DNA of 35,297 nt, taken from assembly GCA_031258005.1 (NCBI GenBank), contig JAIRNP010000160.1:1-35297 (forward strand), in the 5' to 3' direction. A program made the position numbers and the translations under genes. The notes under the pieces were generated by a model, which searched no databases, was not told the origin of the DNA, and worked only from the letters and a program-made list of their open reading frames with translations. The stretch comes from Treponema sp. Its GTDB lineage: Bacteria; Spirochaetota; Spirochaetia; Treponematales; Breznakiellaceae. Each line of letters starts with the position of its first letter. The first letter of the stretch is position 1. Shown one piece after another: positions 1-8,264 of the stretch.

Positions 1-793
1 TATAATCTCTTGGTATCCATTTTTCATAATGATTCTTAAAATACTTTTCACCTTTACGCCACCTATCTTTGAGGGCTTTGGGCAGGCCGCTGATGTACCG
101 GTATACCGTAGCTTCGCCGGCCTGTATGCCGTATTGCTCCAACAATTCACACACTACTTTTACGCTGGGCTTATGGGGGTCAAGATAGAGCCACTCGATA
201 CGGTCTTTCGTTTCTTGGGATAATCCGGCGCACATACCGCCCCTGTCGTGGTATTGGGGTACAAGTCCCTCAAGACCGAATTGCTGATAGCGCCTGAGCC
301 AATTCTGGTAGAACATGGCGGTACTGCCGATGGTTCCCCAGCGCCCGAGGCGTTCTTTAATTTCCGGCAGGATCAACCCATCATTGTAATATTCAACAAA
401 CTGTTTTACTGAAACACCGGAATCGCTGTAATTATCAATGATTTTCTGCCGCTTGAAGGCGATGTCCCGTTCGGTTTCGGTGCAGTTGTCCCAGATTTTA
501 ATTGGTTTTTCCTCTTTTGATCTGCCTTTATAACCGCTTATATTGACCTTTAGGGGCGCTTTTGGCGGGGGTTTTAACTGGGTTTGAAGGGCTTCTAAAG
601 GCATTTGCAAGCCGGCTGCATAGGCGGCTTGGATGTCTTCGGGCAGGTCTTTGAGGTGGAACCGCTTCTGCTTGCCCCCGTTTCCGTTAATGGTTCGATA
701 TGCCCACTTTTCACGTTGCGCCTTTTTTTTGATGGCACTTTTGGTCAGAGATGTTAATTGAGCAATATCGTCAAAGATTAGCCATTTTTCCAT
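1..793 (-). CDS. MuA-like transposase, N-terminal part, runs off left edge (partial)
   Basis: Own translation of minus strand from ATG at 793: MEKWLIFDDIAQLTSLTKSAIKKKAQREKWAYRTINGNGGKQKRFHLKDLPEDIQAAYAAG...GRWGTIGSTAMFYQNWLRRYQQFGLEGLVPQYHDRGG..., open to position 1. The N-terminus resembles the Mu-type DNA-binding domain and is followed by HTH/integrase-like sequence. Absent from the ORF track because it has no stop in the window. Confidence 0.75.
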   Translation of the reverse strand, partial: MEKWLIFDDIAQLTSLTKSAIKKKAQREKWAYRTINGNGGKQKRFHLKDLPEDIQAAYAAGLQMPLEALQTQLKPPPKAPLKVNISGYKGRSKEEKPIKIWDNCTETERDIAFKRQKIIDNYSDSGVSVKQFVEYYNDGLILPEIKERLGRWGTIGSTAMFYQNWLRRYQQFGLEGLVPQYHDRGGMCAGLSQETKDRIEWLYLDPHKPSVKVVCELLEQYGIQAGEATVYRYISGLPKALKDRWRKGEKYFKNHYEKWIPRDY

Positions 794-797
794 TAGA

Positions 798-989
798 CTA
801 TACAACCTTCGCCACCACATGGCGGTCATCAGGCATAAGTCCATATTGATTACGGAGAGCATTTTCCAATAGAATCTCCGCTTGCTGTGTAAAGCTCCGG
901 CGTTCTTCTTGGGCCATCTTCTCGATAATCTGTATCAGAGATCTTTCCATGCTTAAAGTCTTAGTTATTCTCTCTTTCCTCATATTCAC
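798..989 (-). CDS. Small ribbon-helix-helix-like protein upstream of the transposase
   Basis: 63 aa, MNMRKERITKTLSMERSLIQIIEKMAQEERRSFTQQAEILLENALRNQYG; RHH/Arc-like pattern; ends 4 nt before the transposase ATG. Confidence 0.55.
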   Translation of the reverse strand: MNMRKERITKTLSMERSLIQIIEKMAQEERRSFTQQAEILLENALRNQYGLMPDDRHVVAKVV

Positions 990-1002
990 TCCTAATAATC
1001 CA

Positions 1003-1031
1003 AATATAATCTAAATAGAACCCATAGTCAA
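1003..1031 (-). promoter_or_regulatory. Candidate sigma70-type promoter for the RHH-transposase operon
   Basis: Minus strand TTGACT (1026-1031) - 17 nt - TATATT (1003-1008), just upstream of the 798-989 ORF in the divergent intergenic region. Confidence 0.5.
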
Positions 1032-1046
1032 TAATTTTCAAAAAAA

Positions 1047-1310
1047 ATGAAAAAAATTACCGAAAATAAAGATATGGGAATTAAAGGAAATGAGATTAAA
1101 AAACAGTCGATAAATTTCGACAAATGGATGGCGGGTGCTATCCAGGATATAGCCGATAAAAATGGTTTAACATTTACATCTGTGGTAATTGAGCTATTAC
1201 GTCAAGAATTGGCTGCTATGGGCTATACAATGGGAATAGGCCGAGAATCCGTGAAGGAGCAATCGATCAAACAGGATTCCAGAGCAGAAAAAAGAGAAGC
1301 TACAGGATAG
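1047..1310 (+). CDS. Divergent small RHH-like regulator (repressor candidate)
   Basis: 87 aa; INFDKWMAGAIQDIADKNGLTFTSVVIELLRQELAAMGY resembles an RHH fold; divergent from the transposase operon, as with the Mu c repressor. Confidence 0.45.
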   Translation: MKKITENKDMGIKGNEIKKQSINFDKWMAGAIQDIADKNGLTFTSVVIELLRQELAAMGYTMGIGRESVKEQSIKQDSRAEKREATG

Positions 1311-1391
1311 TCCAGTATGAAGGGAATATAATATTTGTAGATTTCTATGGAAAGAACATAAATTTATAGATGTTTATATAGTGGTTATAAT

Positions 1392-1530
1392 TTCCCTACC
1401 TTTCCAAAATTTGGCTTCCCCACCTTATTTCCCCACCTTTTATTTTAGAGCGGGTATAAGTCTATATAATATATAGACTTATACCCAACTTCCCCACCTT
1501 TTCCAAGTTTATTTTTTAATTCCCCACCTT
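1392..1530 (+). repeat. Five same-orientation copies of TTCCCCACCTT (first copy TTCCCTACCTT)
   Basis: Copies at 1392-1402, 1416-1426, 1429-1439, 1490-1500 and 1520-1530. Confidence 0.85.
1452..1486. repeat. Perfect 16-bp inverted repeat with 3-nt centre
   Basis: gggtataagtctatat-aat-atatagacttataccc. Confidence 0.9.
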
Positions 1531-1581
1531 TGTGGTTTTTTCCGGGTTTTCTATCTGCACCTTTGCAAGTAAGCCCTCGGA

Positions 1582-1750
1582 TAAATCTATACAGGATAAT
1601 GACTTAAAGATTCTTAAACGGTCTTAAATGGTAAGTGGCCGTATGACAGTTTTATGGCAGTTTTAGGACATTTTATGACATTTTCTGCATTTTTTTTTGC
1701 AGAGACTTTGTTGGACTTTTGCCGATAAGTCCTTATCCTATATGGATTTA
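1582..1750. repeat. 25-bp imperfect inverted repeats (22/25) flanking a phased T-tract segment
   Basis: 1582-1606 taaatctatacaggataatgactta; reverse complement of 1726-1750 is taaatccatataggataaggactta. Confidence 0.75.
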
Positions 1751-1769
1751 TTGAGATTCCAAGCATTCC

Positions 1770-2876
1770 GTGCAATTCTTATTTTACGTGATCCCCTACA
1801 CAGAAACCGCGCCGCCTGAAACCCCTTCCCCGCCGGAGCTCACACCGGGTAACAAGAAACTGACCCTCACCTGGCCGGCCTCCCCTCGGGCCGCGGGGTA
1901 TAAACTGTACTACAGCGCCGCGAACCGTTTCAGTTCCGCAGAGCTCTATGCCGACTCCATCAAACCCGTCTTCGGTACGGTGCGGGAGGAGCTCATTCTG
2001 CCGACCAACAACCAGACCTATTATGTGTGGATCACGGCGTATAACTCCCAAGGGGATTCAGAGCCAAGTCAAAGCGCCGGCGGCAAGCCTGCGGCCCCGG
2101 TTCCGATTGATTTCACCAACGTGGACTTCACCCTAGGAATGGCCCAGGCGGAATACGTCTTCAGCGAAGTAAACCCTCCGGGCCCCTTCAACACCAGCGG
2201 TAAGCTCTGGGACAGGCTCACCCGCCGTAAGGAAACGGCCCTGGGGAATCTCTTCTGCGACGGCTCCGCCTGGTTTGTCCGAACCCACTACAACGAAACC
2301 TTTGATTTCGTATTCCTCAACGGGGGCTATCTGGATCAGCCCCTGGGCAAGGGTACGGTTACGGTGGGCGCCATCGAGAGCATCCCTCCCCCCAATGCCC
2401 GGGATGATTTCTACACGGTGATCACCCTGAAAGGGCCGGAGTTGAAACTCCTCCTTGACCAGGCTGCGGCCATACGGAACATGGGCAGGGGAGGGAAAAA
2501 TACCGGCGGCTGGGGCATGGTCTCCCAGGAGCTGCATTACACCATCCAGTATCCTGAACGGGGCAGCACCACGAACCTGGAACTGTTCTTCTATGGAACC
2601 ATCAAAGAAGGGTCCGTAAGCCTTAACGGGAAGACCCCCGACTTCAGCGAGGATGCGACCTACCGGATTTGTACCGCCAATTATCTGGCTTCAGGAGGGG
2701 ACGGGTACACCGCCTTTGTCATTGCGGTCCGGGATTATCCGGGCATAGCCAATGTGCGGAACATCCAGGTACCCATCTGGCAGGGGGTAAGCGAGTACAT
2801 CTACGACCAGGGGAAGATTACCCCTTATGTAGACGGCAGAGTGAAACAGGAAGGCGGAGGGGTAATGTGCGAATAG
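1770..2876 (+). CDS. FN3 + 5'-nucleotidase C-terminal domain protein, probably 5'-truncated
   Basis: GTG start, no signal peptide; FN3-like (KLTLTWPASPRAAGYKLYYS...YYVWITAYNSQGDS), then 5'-nucleotidase C-domain-like (ETALGNLFCDGSAWF...FVFLNGGYLDQPL...YRICTANYLASGGDGY). In-frame stop upstream at 1752. Confidence 0.65.
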   Translation: MQFLFYVIPYTETAPPETPSPPELTPGNKKLTLTWPASPRAAGYKLYYSAANRFSSAELYADSIKPVFGTVREELILPTNNQTYYVWITAYNSQGDSEPSQSAGGKPAAPVPIDFTNVDFTLGMAQAEYVFSEVNPPGPFNTSGKLWDRLTRRKETALGNLFCDGSAWFVRTHYNETFDFVFLNGGYLDQPLGKGTVTVGAIESIPPPNARDDFYTVITLKGPELKLLLDQAAAIRNMGRGGKNTGGWGMVSQELHYTIQYPERGSTTNLELFFYGTIKEGSVSLNGKTPDFSEDATYRICTANYLASGGDGYTAFVIAVRDYPGIANVRNIQVPIWQGVSEYIYDQGKITPYVDGRVKQEGGGVMCE

Positions 2877-4961
2877 AAAACCGGATATTTTTGGCGGTAT
2901 GCCTTGTAGGGCTTGCGGGGTTTGCCTTCTCCCAGGAAGGCGCCTTCTTCGAGGAAGGTACCGGTGATGCATCCGTGGATTCATCCATGAATACGAATAA
3001 TGGAACGGATGAAGAGGTCATACTCCTGCCTGAGGCGGGGGTTGAAGCGGAACGGGATACGCCGGAACATATCACCCGGGAGGAGATGGACCGGGACGGG
3101 ACCGCGGATCTGTGGGAGGCGGTCCGGTATGTGCCGGGGGTGGTTCTTTCAGGCGGGGGCCGGCGGAACGATTCAAACTTCAGTGTCCGGGGTTTTGGAG
3201 CGGACAGTGTGCCCATATTCATCGACGGCATCGTCCTAGGCAATCCCTACCGGGGCGAGGGGGATGCGGCGCGGTTTTTAACCGCGGATCTGGAGAGCAT
3301 TGACATACAGAAGGGCTATTCCTCCATGCTCCTGGGGGCAAACACCATGGGGGGCGCCATTGTGATGCGGACCGCCAAACCGAAAAAGCCCCTGGAACTG
3401 TCCATAAAAACCAGTATGGACCTGGACAGCGCTTTTCAATTTGCCGGAACCACCACGGTTTTTAACCTGGGCGGCAGGAACGATACCTTGTACGGACGAG
3501 CGGTCTTTCAGTACCGGGATGTGGATCATTACCGGCTGCCCGCTTCATTCGAGGCGGATCCAGAAGGGGAAAATCCGCAAGAAGCCGGGGACCGGCTGTG
3601 GTCCGACTCGAAAGACCGCAAACTCACCCTGCTTGCGGGTATGACCCCCTTTCCGGCCTTGATGTATGGCTGAGTTATGTGTATCAGGATGCGAACAAGG
3701 GCTTTTCCCCCCCGGAAACCCGGGGACGGGACTACCAAATATGGGAGTGGCCCCTGTGGGAACGGCAGAGTATCGCGCTTAACGGCGCTTACGCCTTTAA
3801 CGATATAAGTCTGGATGTACTAGTCTATTTTGACTCCTATGCTAACCGCTTGGACGAATACTACAGTTGGGACACCTATGTGCTGGAAGTGCACAACGGC
3901 CATTCGGATTATGATGAATATACGACCGGCGGGCGGATCACCGGAAAATGGGATATAAGCCCCCAGCATACGCTCCAGGCTGCACTGACCTATAAGAAAG
4001 AGGATCATCAAGGCTTGTGGCGGGAGGCGTTGCACATGCACGTAAACGAAGACACCTGGTCCCTGGGCGGGGAATACGGGTTCACCCCGTTTTACGGCCT
4101 CACCCTGCGGGGGGACTGGGGTTTGACGCGCTCGTTCCCATTGACTATTGGGGAAAAGAAAACGAGCTTATGAAAAAACTGGGGAGCGCCTACTATGCGG
4201 ATCATTTTATCATCCGCACCAAGCCCATGTTTCTTATGACCTGGCAGGCCGGTGTATTCTACCAGATTACCCCGGATCACGAAGTGCGCCTGACCTATGC
4301 CCGGAAGAACCATTTTCCCACCATGTCCCAGCGGTATTCCACCCGGTTTGGCCGCAGCTTCCCGAATCCGAGCTTGGGCCCTGAAATCGCCAGCCATTTT
4401 GAGCTGGGGTATCACGGCACATTATTGGGAAAACTCACGGTAAACACCGTGGTGTATTACAGCCTCATCACCGGTAAGATCGTCAGCGTGGGCTGGCCCA
4501 GCCCCAACCGGCCGATGAATTCCCTGGACTATGCGAAGAACCTGGATCGGTCCGCCTTTTACGGGTTTGAGCTTGCCCCGGAATGGTATGGGAACGAGTA
4601 TTGCAGCGGGGGCCTCTCTTTTTCGGTGAACCGGTATTATATCTATCACAGCGAGAACAACGTTAAGGAGATACCCTACTATCCGATGATAACCGCGAAT
4701 GCCTATATGGTTCTCAAAGCCTTGAGGGTCCTGTCGATCCTTCCCCGCCTTGAATACCTGGATTCCCGTTACGTGAATACCGAAGGGGAGAAAAAACTAC
4801 CGGCCTATGTTCTGGCCCATCTGAAACTCAGCGCGAGTCTGGGGAAATACCTTGTTCTGTCCGCAGGGGTGGAAAATCTATTCGATACCCTCTACGAGAT
4901 AAAACAATACTTTCCCCTGGCAGGCCGGGTTTTCAATTTGTCCCTGGAGGCGAAGTATTGA
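2867..4961 (+). pseudogene. TonB-dependent receptor, split over three frames
   Basis: GTG start overlapping the previous ORF; signal peptide; plug (VRYVPGVVLSGGGRRNDSNFSVRGFGADSVPIFIDGIVLGNPY...GANTMGGAIVMRT); barrel continues in two other frames to VENLFDTLYEIKQYFPLAGRVFNLSLEAKY. Breaks near 3645-3649 (C5) and 4118-4121 (G4). Confidence 0.8.
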
Positions 4962-4986
4962 TCCCGGTTGGGGCCTCAAGAAGGGC

Positions 4987-5021
4987 TAGCCTGTAGTCTG
5001 GAAGCGCCGGACTACAGGCTA
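4987..5021. repeat. Perfect 12-bp stem hairpin (about 15 bp with G-U pairs)
   Basis: tagcctgtagtc-tggaagcgccg-gactacaggcta, between the TonB receptor and the convergent RAYT-like ORF; no T-run, so terminator or REP-like repeat is undecided. Confidence 0.7.
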
Positions 5022-5064
5022 AACATGACCCACGGAAGGGGAACAAAGAGCCCTATACGAGTGC

Positions 5065-5598
5065 TTAACCCGGTGGATGAACGCCGGAACATAAGAAAAA
5101 CCGTGAAAAAAGGGATGGTACCATCCTTTCCCGGTATTGGGGTCTGACCCTTATATCCCCACTCAAGGCGCTGCCTGGAGTTGCCCCTACAGGGGACCCG
5201 TCCTCCGGTTCCCCCTCCACCACTTGCGACCAATACCGATCCCCCCAGATATGCCCAATCCGCCCCACCAGCCGGTTAAACCTCTGCGCAAACACCTGCT
5301 TTATCCACTTCATAATCTGTGGCAGTTCAAACCCGTCCGCAGGCTTAATGGAGAACCTAAGCCGGTCGTCCACCATCTGTAACCCGTATAGCACAAATCT
5401 AAACCGCGTGGCTGCCTGCCGAAGTACCCGGGTAAACACCGCCAGGGCGTCCCGCCTACGGAACAGGGGTTCCCGGTTATTAATCCGTGTATGAATCTCG
5501 TACCATACATCCTTCCGTAATTCTCGTAAGAGTCTCATACATCGTATTAAGGGGTTACGCGGGGGTTTTGCTTTATTGCGGGTCAAGTTTAGCCTCAT
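5065..5598 (-). CDS. REP-associated tyrosine transposase (RAYT/Y1)-like protein lacking catalytic residues
   Basis: 177 aa; VWYEIHTRINNREPLFRRRDALAVFTRVL...FRFVLYGLQMVDDRLRFSIKPADGFELPQIMKWIKQVFAQRFNRLVGRIGHIWGDRYWSQVVEGEP follows the RAYT layout, but the HUH segment reads MVDDRLRF and the Tyr helix reads KQVFAQRFN. Confidence 0.6.
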   Translation of the reverse strand: MRLNLTRNKAKPPRNPLIRCMRLLRELRKDVWYEIHTRINNREPLFRRRDALAVFTRVLRQAATRFRFVLYGLQMVDDRLRFSIKPADGFELPQIMKWIKQVFAQRFNRLVGRIGHIWGDRYWSQVVEGEPEDGSPVGATPGSALSGDIRVRPQYRERMVPSLFSRFFLCSGVHPPG

Positions 5599-5631
5599 GC
5601 AACACGCCCAAGTGCCTTAGGGGTAGTTATG

Positions 5632-6744
5632 CTATGCCCCTATTCGAGCGCCTCGGTGTAAGAGCATAAGGTCCGCCAGAACCAAGGCGGTCATGGCCTC
5701 TACGACGGGGACAACTCGGGGAACCATGCACACATCATGACGGCCTTGGATGATAAGCTCCCGGACCACGCCGCGGCGATCCAGGGTCTTTTGGGGGGCA
5801 GTTATGGAAGGAACCGGTTTGAAAGCCACCCGGAATTCCAAAGGCATCCCCGTGGATATGCCTCCGAGCATTCCTCCGGCCTTGTTACTTTGATACCCTA
5901 CACCGGGCACTTCCGGCGGAAGCCCCGGGACGCGTGCGGGGATGGGCCGGTCGTTCTGGGTTGAACCTCGCCCGGCTGCCGCCGCGAAGCCTGCGCCGAA
6001 TTCAATCCCCTTGGCCGCCCCTAAGGAGAGCATAGCCCCTGCAAGCCGGGCATCAAGCTTTCCGAAAACCGGCTCCCCCAGTCCAGGAGGCAGGCCCTGG
6101 ACCATACAGGAAACCGTACCGCCTGCGCTATCCCCTGCAGCGCGGATCTGCTCGATCACCCCGAGTACCTGGGCAGCGGTTTCCCGGTGGGGAATCCGGA
6201 GGGGATTTTTTTCCCGCTCCTCCAGATCAAACCCAGGATCCGCAGGATCAGGAACCGGTATCCCCGCCGCCGAGGAGGTCCACGCCTGAATCGTAATGCC
6301 GTATTCCCTCAAGAAAGCCTTAGCTACTGCTCCTGCGGCAACCCGCCCCAGGGTTTCCCGGCCCGAACTCCGTCCCCCTCCTCGGGGATCCCGAAAACCA
6401 TACTTGGCTTCCCAGGTCCAGTCCGCATGACCTGGCCGGTAAACATCCCTGAGGGCATCGTAATCCTCGGAACGCTGGTTGGTATTCCGAACCATGATGG
6501 CAATAGGGGTCCCCAAGGTCTTACCCTCAAATACACCGGAGAGGAGTTCCGGGGTATCCGCCTCAATCCGGGTGGTAGCAGGGCCGCCACCCCCGGGGCG
6601 GCGCCGCTGTAATTCCCGGCTGATCTCGTCGATACCCAGGGGAATCCCTGCAGGACAGCCCGCTACGACGCAGCCCAGGGCAGGACCGTGGGATTCCCCA
6701 AAGGTGGTAACCGTAAAGATGGTTCCAAAATGATTTCCTCCCAT
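5632..6744 (-). CDS. aroC: Chorismate synthase
   Basis: GTIFTVTTFGESHGPALGCVVAGCPAGIPL, ...GHADWTWEAKYGFRDPRGGGRSSGRETLGRVAAGAVAKAFL; 370 aa. Confidence 0.97.
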   Translation of the reverse strand: MGGNHFGTIFTVTTFGESHGPALGCVVAGCPAGIPLGIDEISRELQRRRPGGGGPATTRIEADTPELLSGVFEGKTLGTPIAIMVRNTNQRSEDYDALRDVYRPGHADWTWEAKYGFRDPRGGGRSSGRETLGRVAAGAVAKAFLREYGITIQAWTSSAAGIPVPDPADPGFDLEEREKNPLRIPHRETAAQVLGVIEQIRAAGDSAGGTVSCMVQGLPPGLGEPVFGKLDARLAGAMLSLGAAKGIEFGAGFAAAAGRGSTQNDRPIPARVPGLPPEVPGVGYQSNKAGGMLGGISTGMPLEFRVAFKPVPSITAPQKTLDRRGVVRELIIQGRHDVCMVPRVVPVVEAMTALVLADLMLLHRGARIGA

Positions 6745-6746
6745 GA

Positions 6747-7739
6747 TCAGTCCTTAACCGCTTTCACTTCCGCCAGGGTCGGAGGATTCGCCCCATACCG
6801 GGTACAAACCAAGGACGCGGCTTTATTGGCAAAACCCAGGGCTTCAGAGAGCTCCGCTCTGGTCAAGGAGGCCACCTGGGAAGGGGACAGACGGTCGTGG
6901 AGTTCAAGCCATGCGATGAAAGCCCCGTGAAAGGTATCCCCTGCGCCGATGGTGTCTGCTACGGTAACCGGGAAACCCGGTACCTGTACCTGGAGGACTT
7001 CGTTCCCTTCCCCGCGGAGCAGGGCCAAGGCCCCGGCAGCACCCTGGGTCAGCAGCACTAACCGGACCCCCCGACTCAAGACCCTTTCCACGGCTGCGTC
7101 TCGGTCTCTATCCGGGTAGATATAGGCCAGATCCTCTGCAGACATCTTCAGGATGCTTACCACCCTAAGCCATGTTTCAAAACGGTGTATATAGGCTTTC
7201 CGATCAGGGATCATAAAGGGCCGGATATTGGGATCCAGGGAGATAAGCAGCCGTTCTCTGCCCTGCTTTGAGGTATGTTCCCGGAAGATCAGAGACTCAA
7301 TGGCCGAAGCTACCGGTTCCAGGGTCATGGCAATGGAACCAAACAGTATACACCGGGTCTCTTCAGGCAGGCGCCCGGGAATATCCCTTGGCCTTAGGGA
7401 ACGATCCGCAGTTCCTTCGGTATAAAAGACATACTGAGGTTCCTTGCCTGCTTCAATATGTACAAAGGCCAGGGTTGAAGGCTCTCCGGACCGGATAATG
7501 AAATCAATCCTTACCTGGTTTTGTATGAGCCTGGCCATCAAATGTTCCCCAAAGAAATCCCGGGAAAGCCGTCCCAAGAACTGCACCGGTACGCCGAGTC
7601 GCCCTAGGGTCAAGGCGGTATTATAGGGACTCCCCCCAGGATAGGGAAGAAACCCGGTCTCGGTATCCGGTTTTTTCCCTGCGGGCACTTTTACAGGAAC
7701 CATATCGATCAGGGCTTCCCCGCAACATACAATCATCAA
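6747..7739 (-). CDS. PfkB-family carbohydrate kinase (fructokinase-like)
   Basis: CCGEALIDMVPVK...PGGSPYNTALTLGRLGVPVQFLGRLS...VTVADTIGAGDTFHGAFIAWL. Confidence 0.9.
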   Translation of the reverse strand: MMIVCCGEALIDMVPVKVPAGKKPDTETGFLPYPGGSPYNTALTLGRLGVPVQFLGRLSRDFFGEHLMARLIQNQVRIDFIIRSGEPSTLAFVHIEAGKEPQYVFYTEGTADRSLRPRDIPGRLPEETRCILFGSIAMTLEPVASAIESLIFREHTSKQGRERLLISLDPNIRPFMIPDRKAYIHRFETWLRVVSILKMSAEDLAYIYPDRDRDAAVERVLSRGVRLVLLTQGAAGALALLRGEGNEVLQVQVPGFPVTVADTIGAGDTFHGAFIAWLELHDRLSPSQVASLTRAELSEALGFANKAASLVCTRYGANPPTLAEVKAVKD

Positions 7740-7761
7740 CTACCTCCATAACAGGATAAAG

Positions 7762-7780
7762 CCCTGGAAAACTTCCAGGG
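7762..7780 (-). terminator. Candidate hairpin terminator after a short ORF
   Basis: ccctggaa-aac-ttccaggg, 2 nt past the minus-strand stop at 7783-7785. Confidence 0.4.
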
Positions 7781-7782
7781 TT

Positions 7783-7959
7783 TCACCCTTTTTCCAAGAG
7801 ATCCTCTACAGGAGACTTAAACATGAGTCCCGCCCTCCAAAGGTCTGCTATGGGTTTATCCCCTCCGTTATTCTGAGGCGTACCGAAAAGAGGGTCCTTC
7901 TGGTTCTCATGTTGATACCCTGCTCCTTGTTCTCTACGGGGGCCTCTGGCTTGTCTCAT
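7783..7959 (-). CDS. 58-aa ORF, possibly the 3' remnant of a longer gene
   Basis: Own translation: MRQARGPRREQGAGYQHENQKDPLFGTPQNNGGDKPIADLWRAGLMFKSPVEDLLEKG*; hairpin follows the stop; below the ORF-track cutoff. Confidence 0.3.
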   Translation of the reverse strand: MRQARGPRREQGAGYQHENQKDPLFGTPQNNGGDKPIADLWRAGLMFKSPVEDLLEKG

Positions 7960-8262
7960 CCTAGGGTACCGGTTCTGCTCCTTTTCTGCAAGCTTATCTG
8001 GATTTCACATACGGCAATACCAGGGCATCGAAAATACAGGGCCGTTTCCCGCAGCACATTCAGATTCTCCGCCACACGGTTCGTCCGTACCCGGCAATCG
8101 TCCTCCCCAAAGCATACGTCTAAAAACCAGTGCAGCCGGTTCTCTATGGACCAGCGCCCTCTGGTCAGCCCCGCAGCCTCCTCCGCATCCAATGACCGCT
8201 GCTGATGTACTAGGGGGTATCTACCGTCGTTTTCTCCCCCTTCCGTTCCCGTGCACCGGTAC
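7956..8262 (-). pseudogene. ISAs1-family transposase C-terminal remnant
   Basis: AEEAAGLTRGRWSIENRLHWFLDVCFGEDDCRVRTNRVAENLNVLRETALYF matches the ISAs1/H-repeat C-terminal signature; N-terminal part absent. Confidence 0.75.
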
Positions 8263-8264
8263 TG

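Noticed and set aside
1047-1310. Antitoxin of a toxin-antitoxin pair
   Set aside because: RHH-like sequence alone; no toxin-sized partner ORF next to it, and the Mu-like repressor layout explains it better.
1392-1530. CRISPR-like array
   Set aside because: Only 11-bp units with very uneven spacing (2-50 bp) and no cas genes; iterons instead.
1779-2984. Antisense ORFs opposite the nucleotidase/TonB genes (e.g. 1779-2051, 2133-2537, 2691-2984 minus)
   Set aside because: Low-complexity translations opposite clear coding frames in GC-rich DNA; no recognisable domains.
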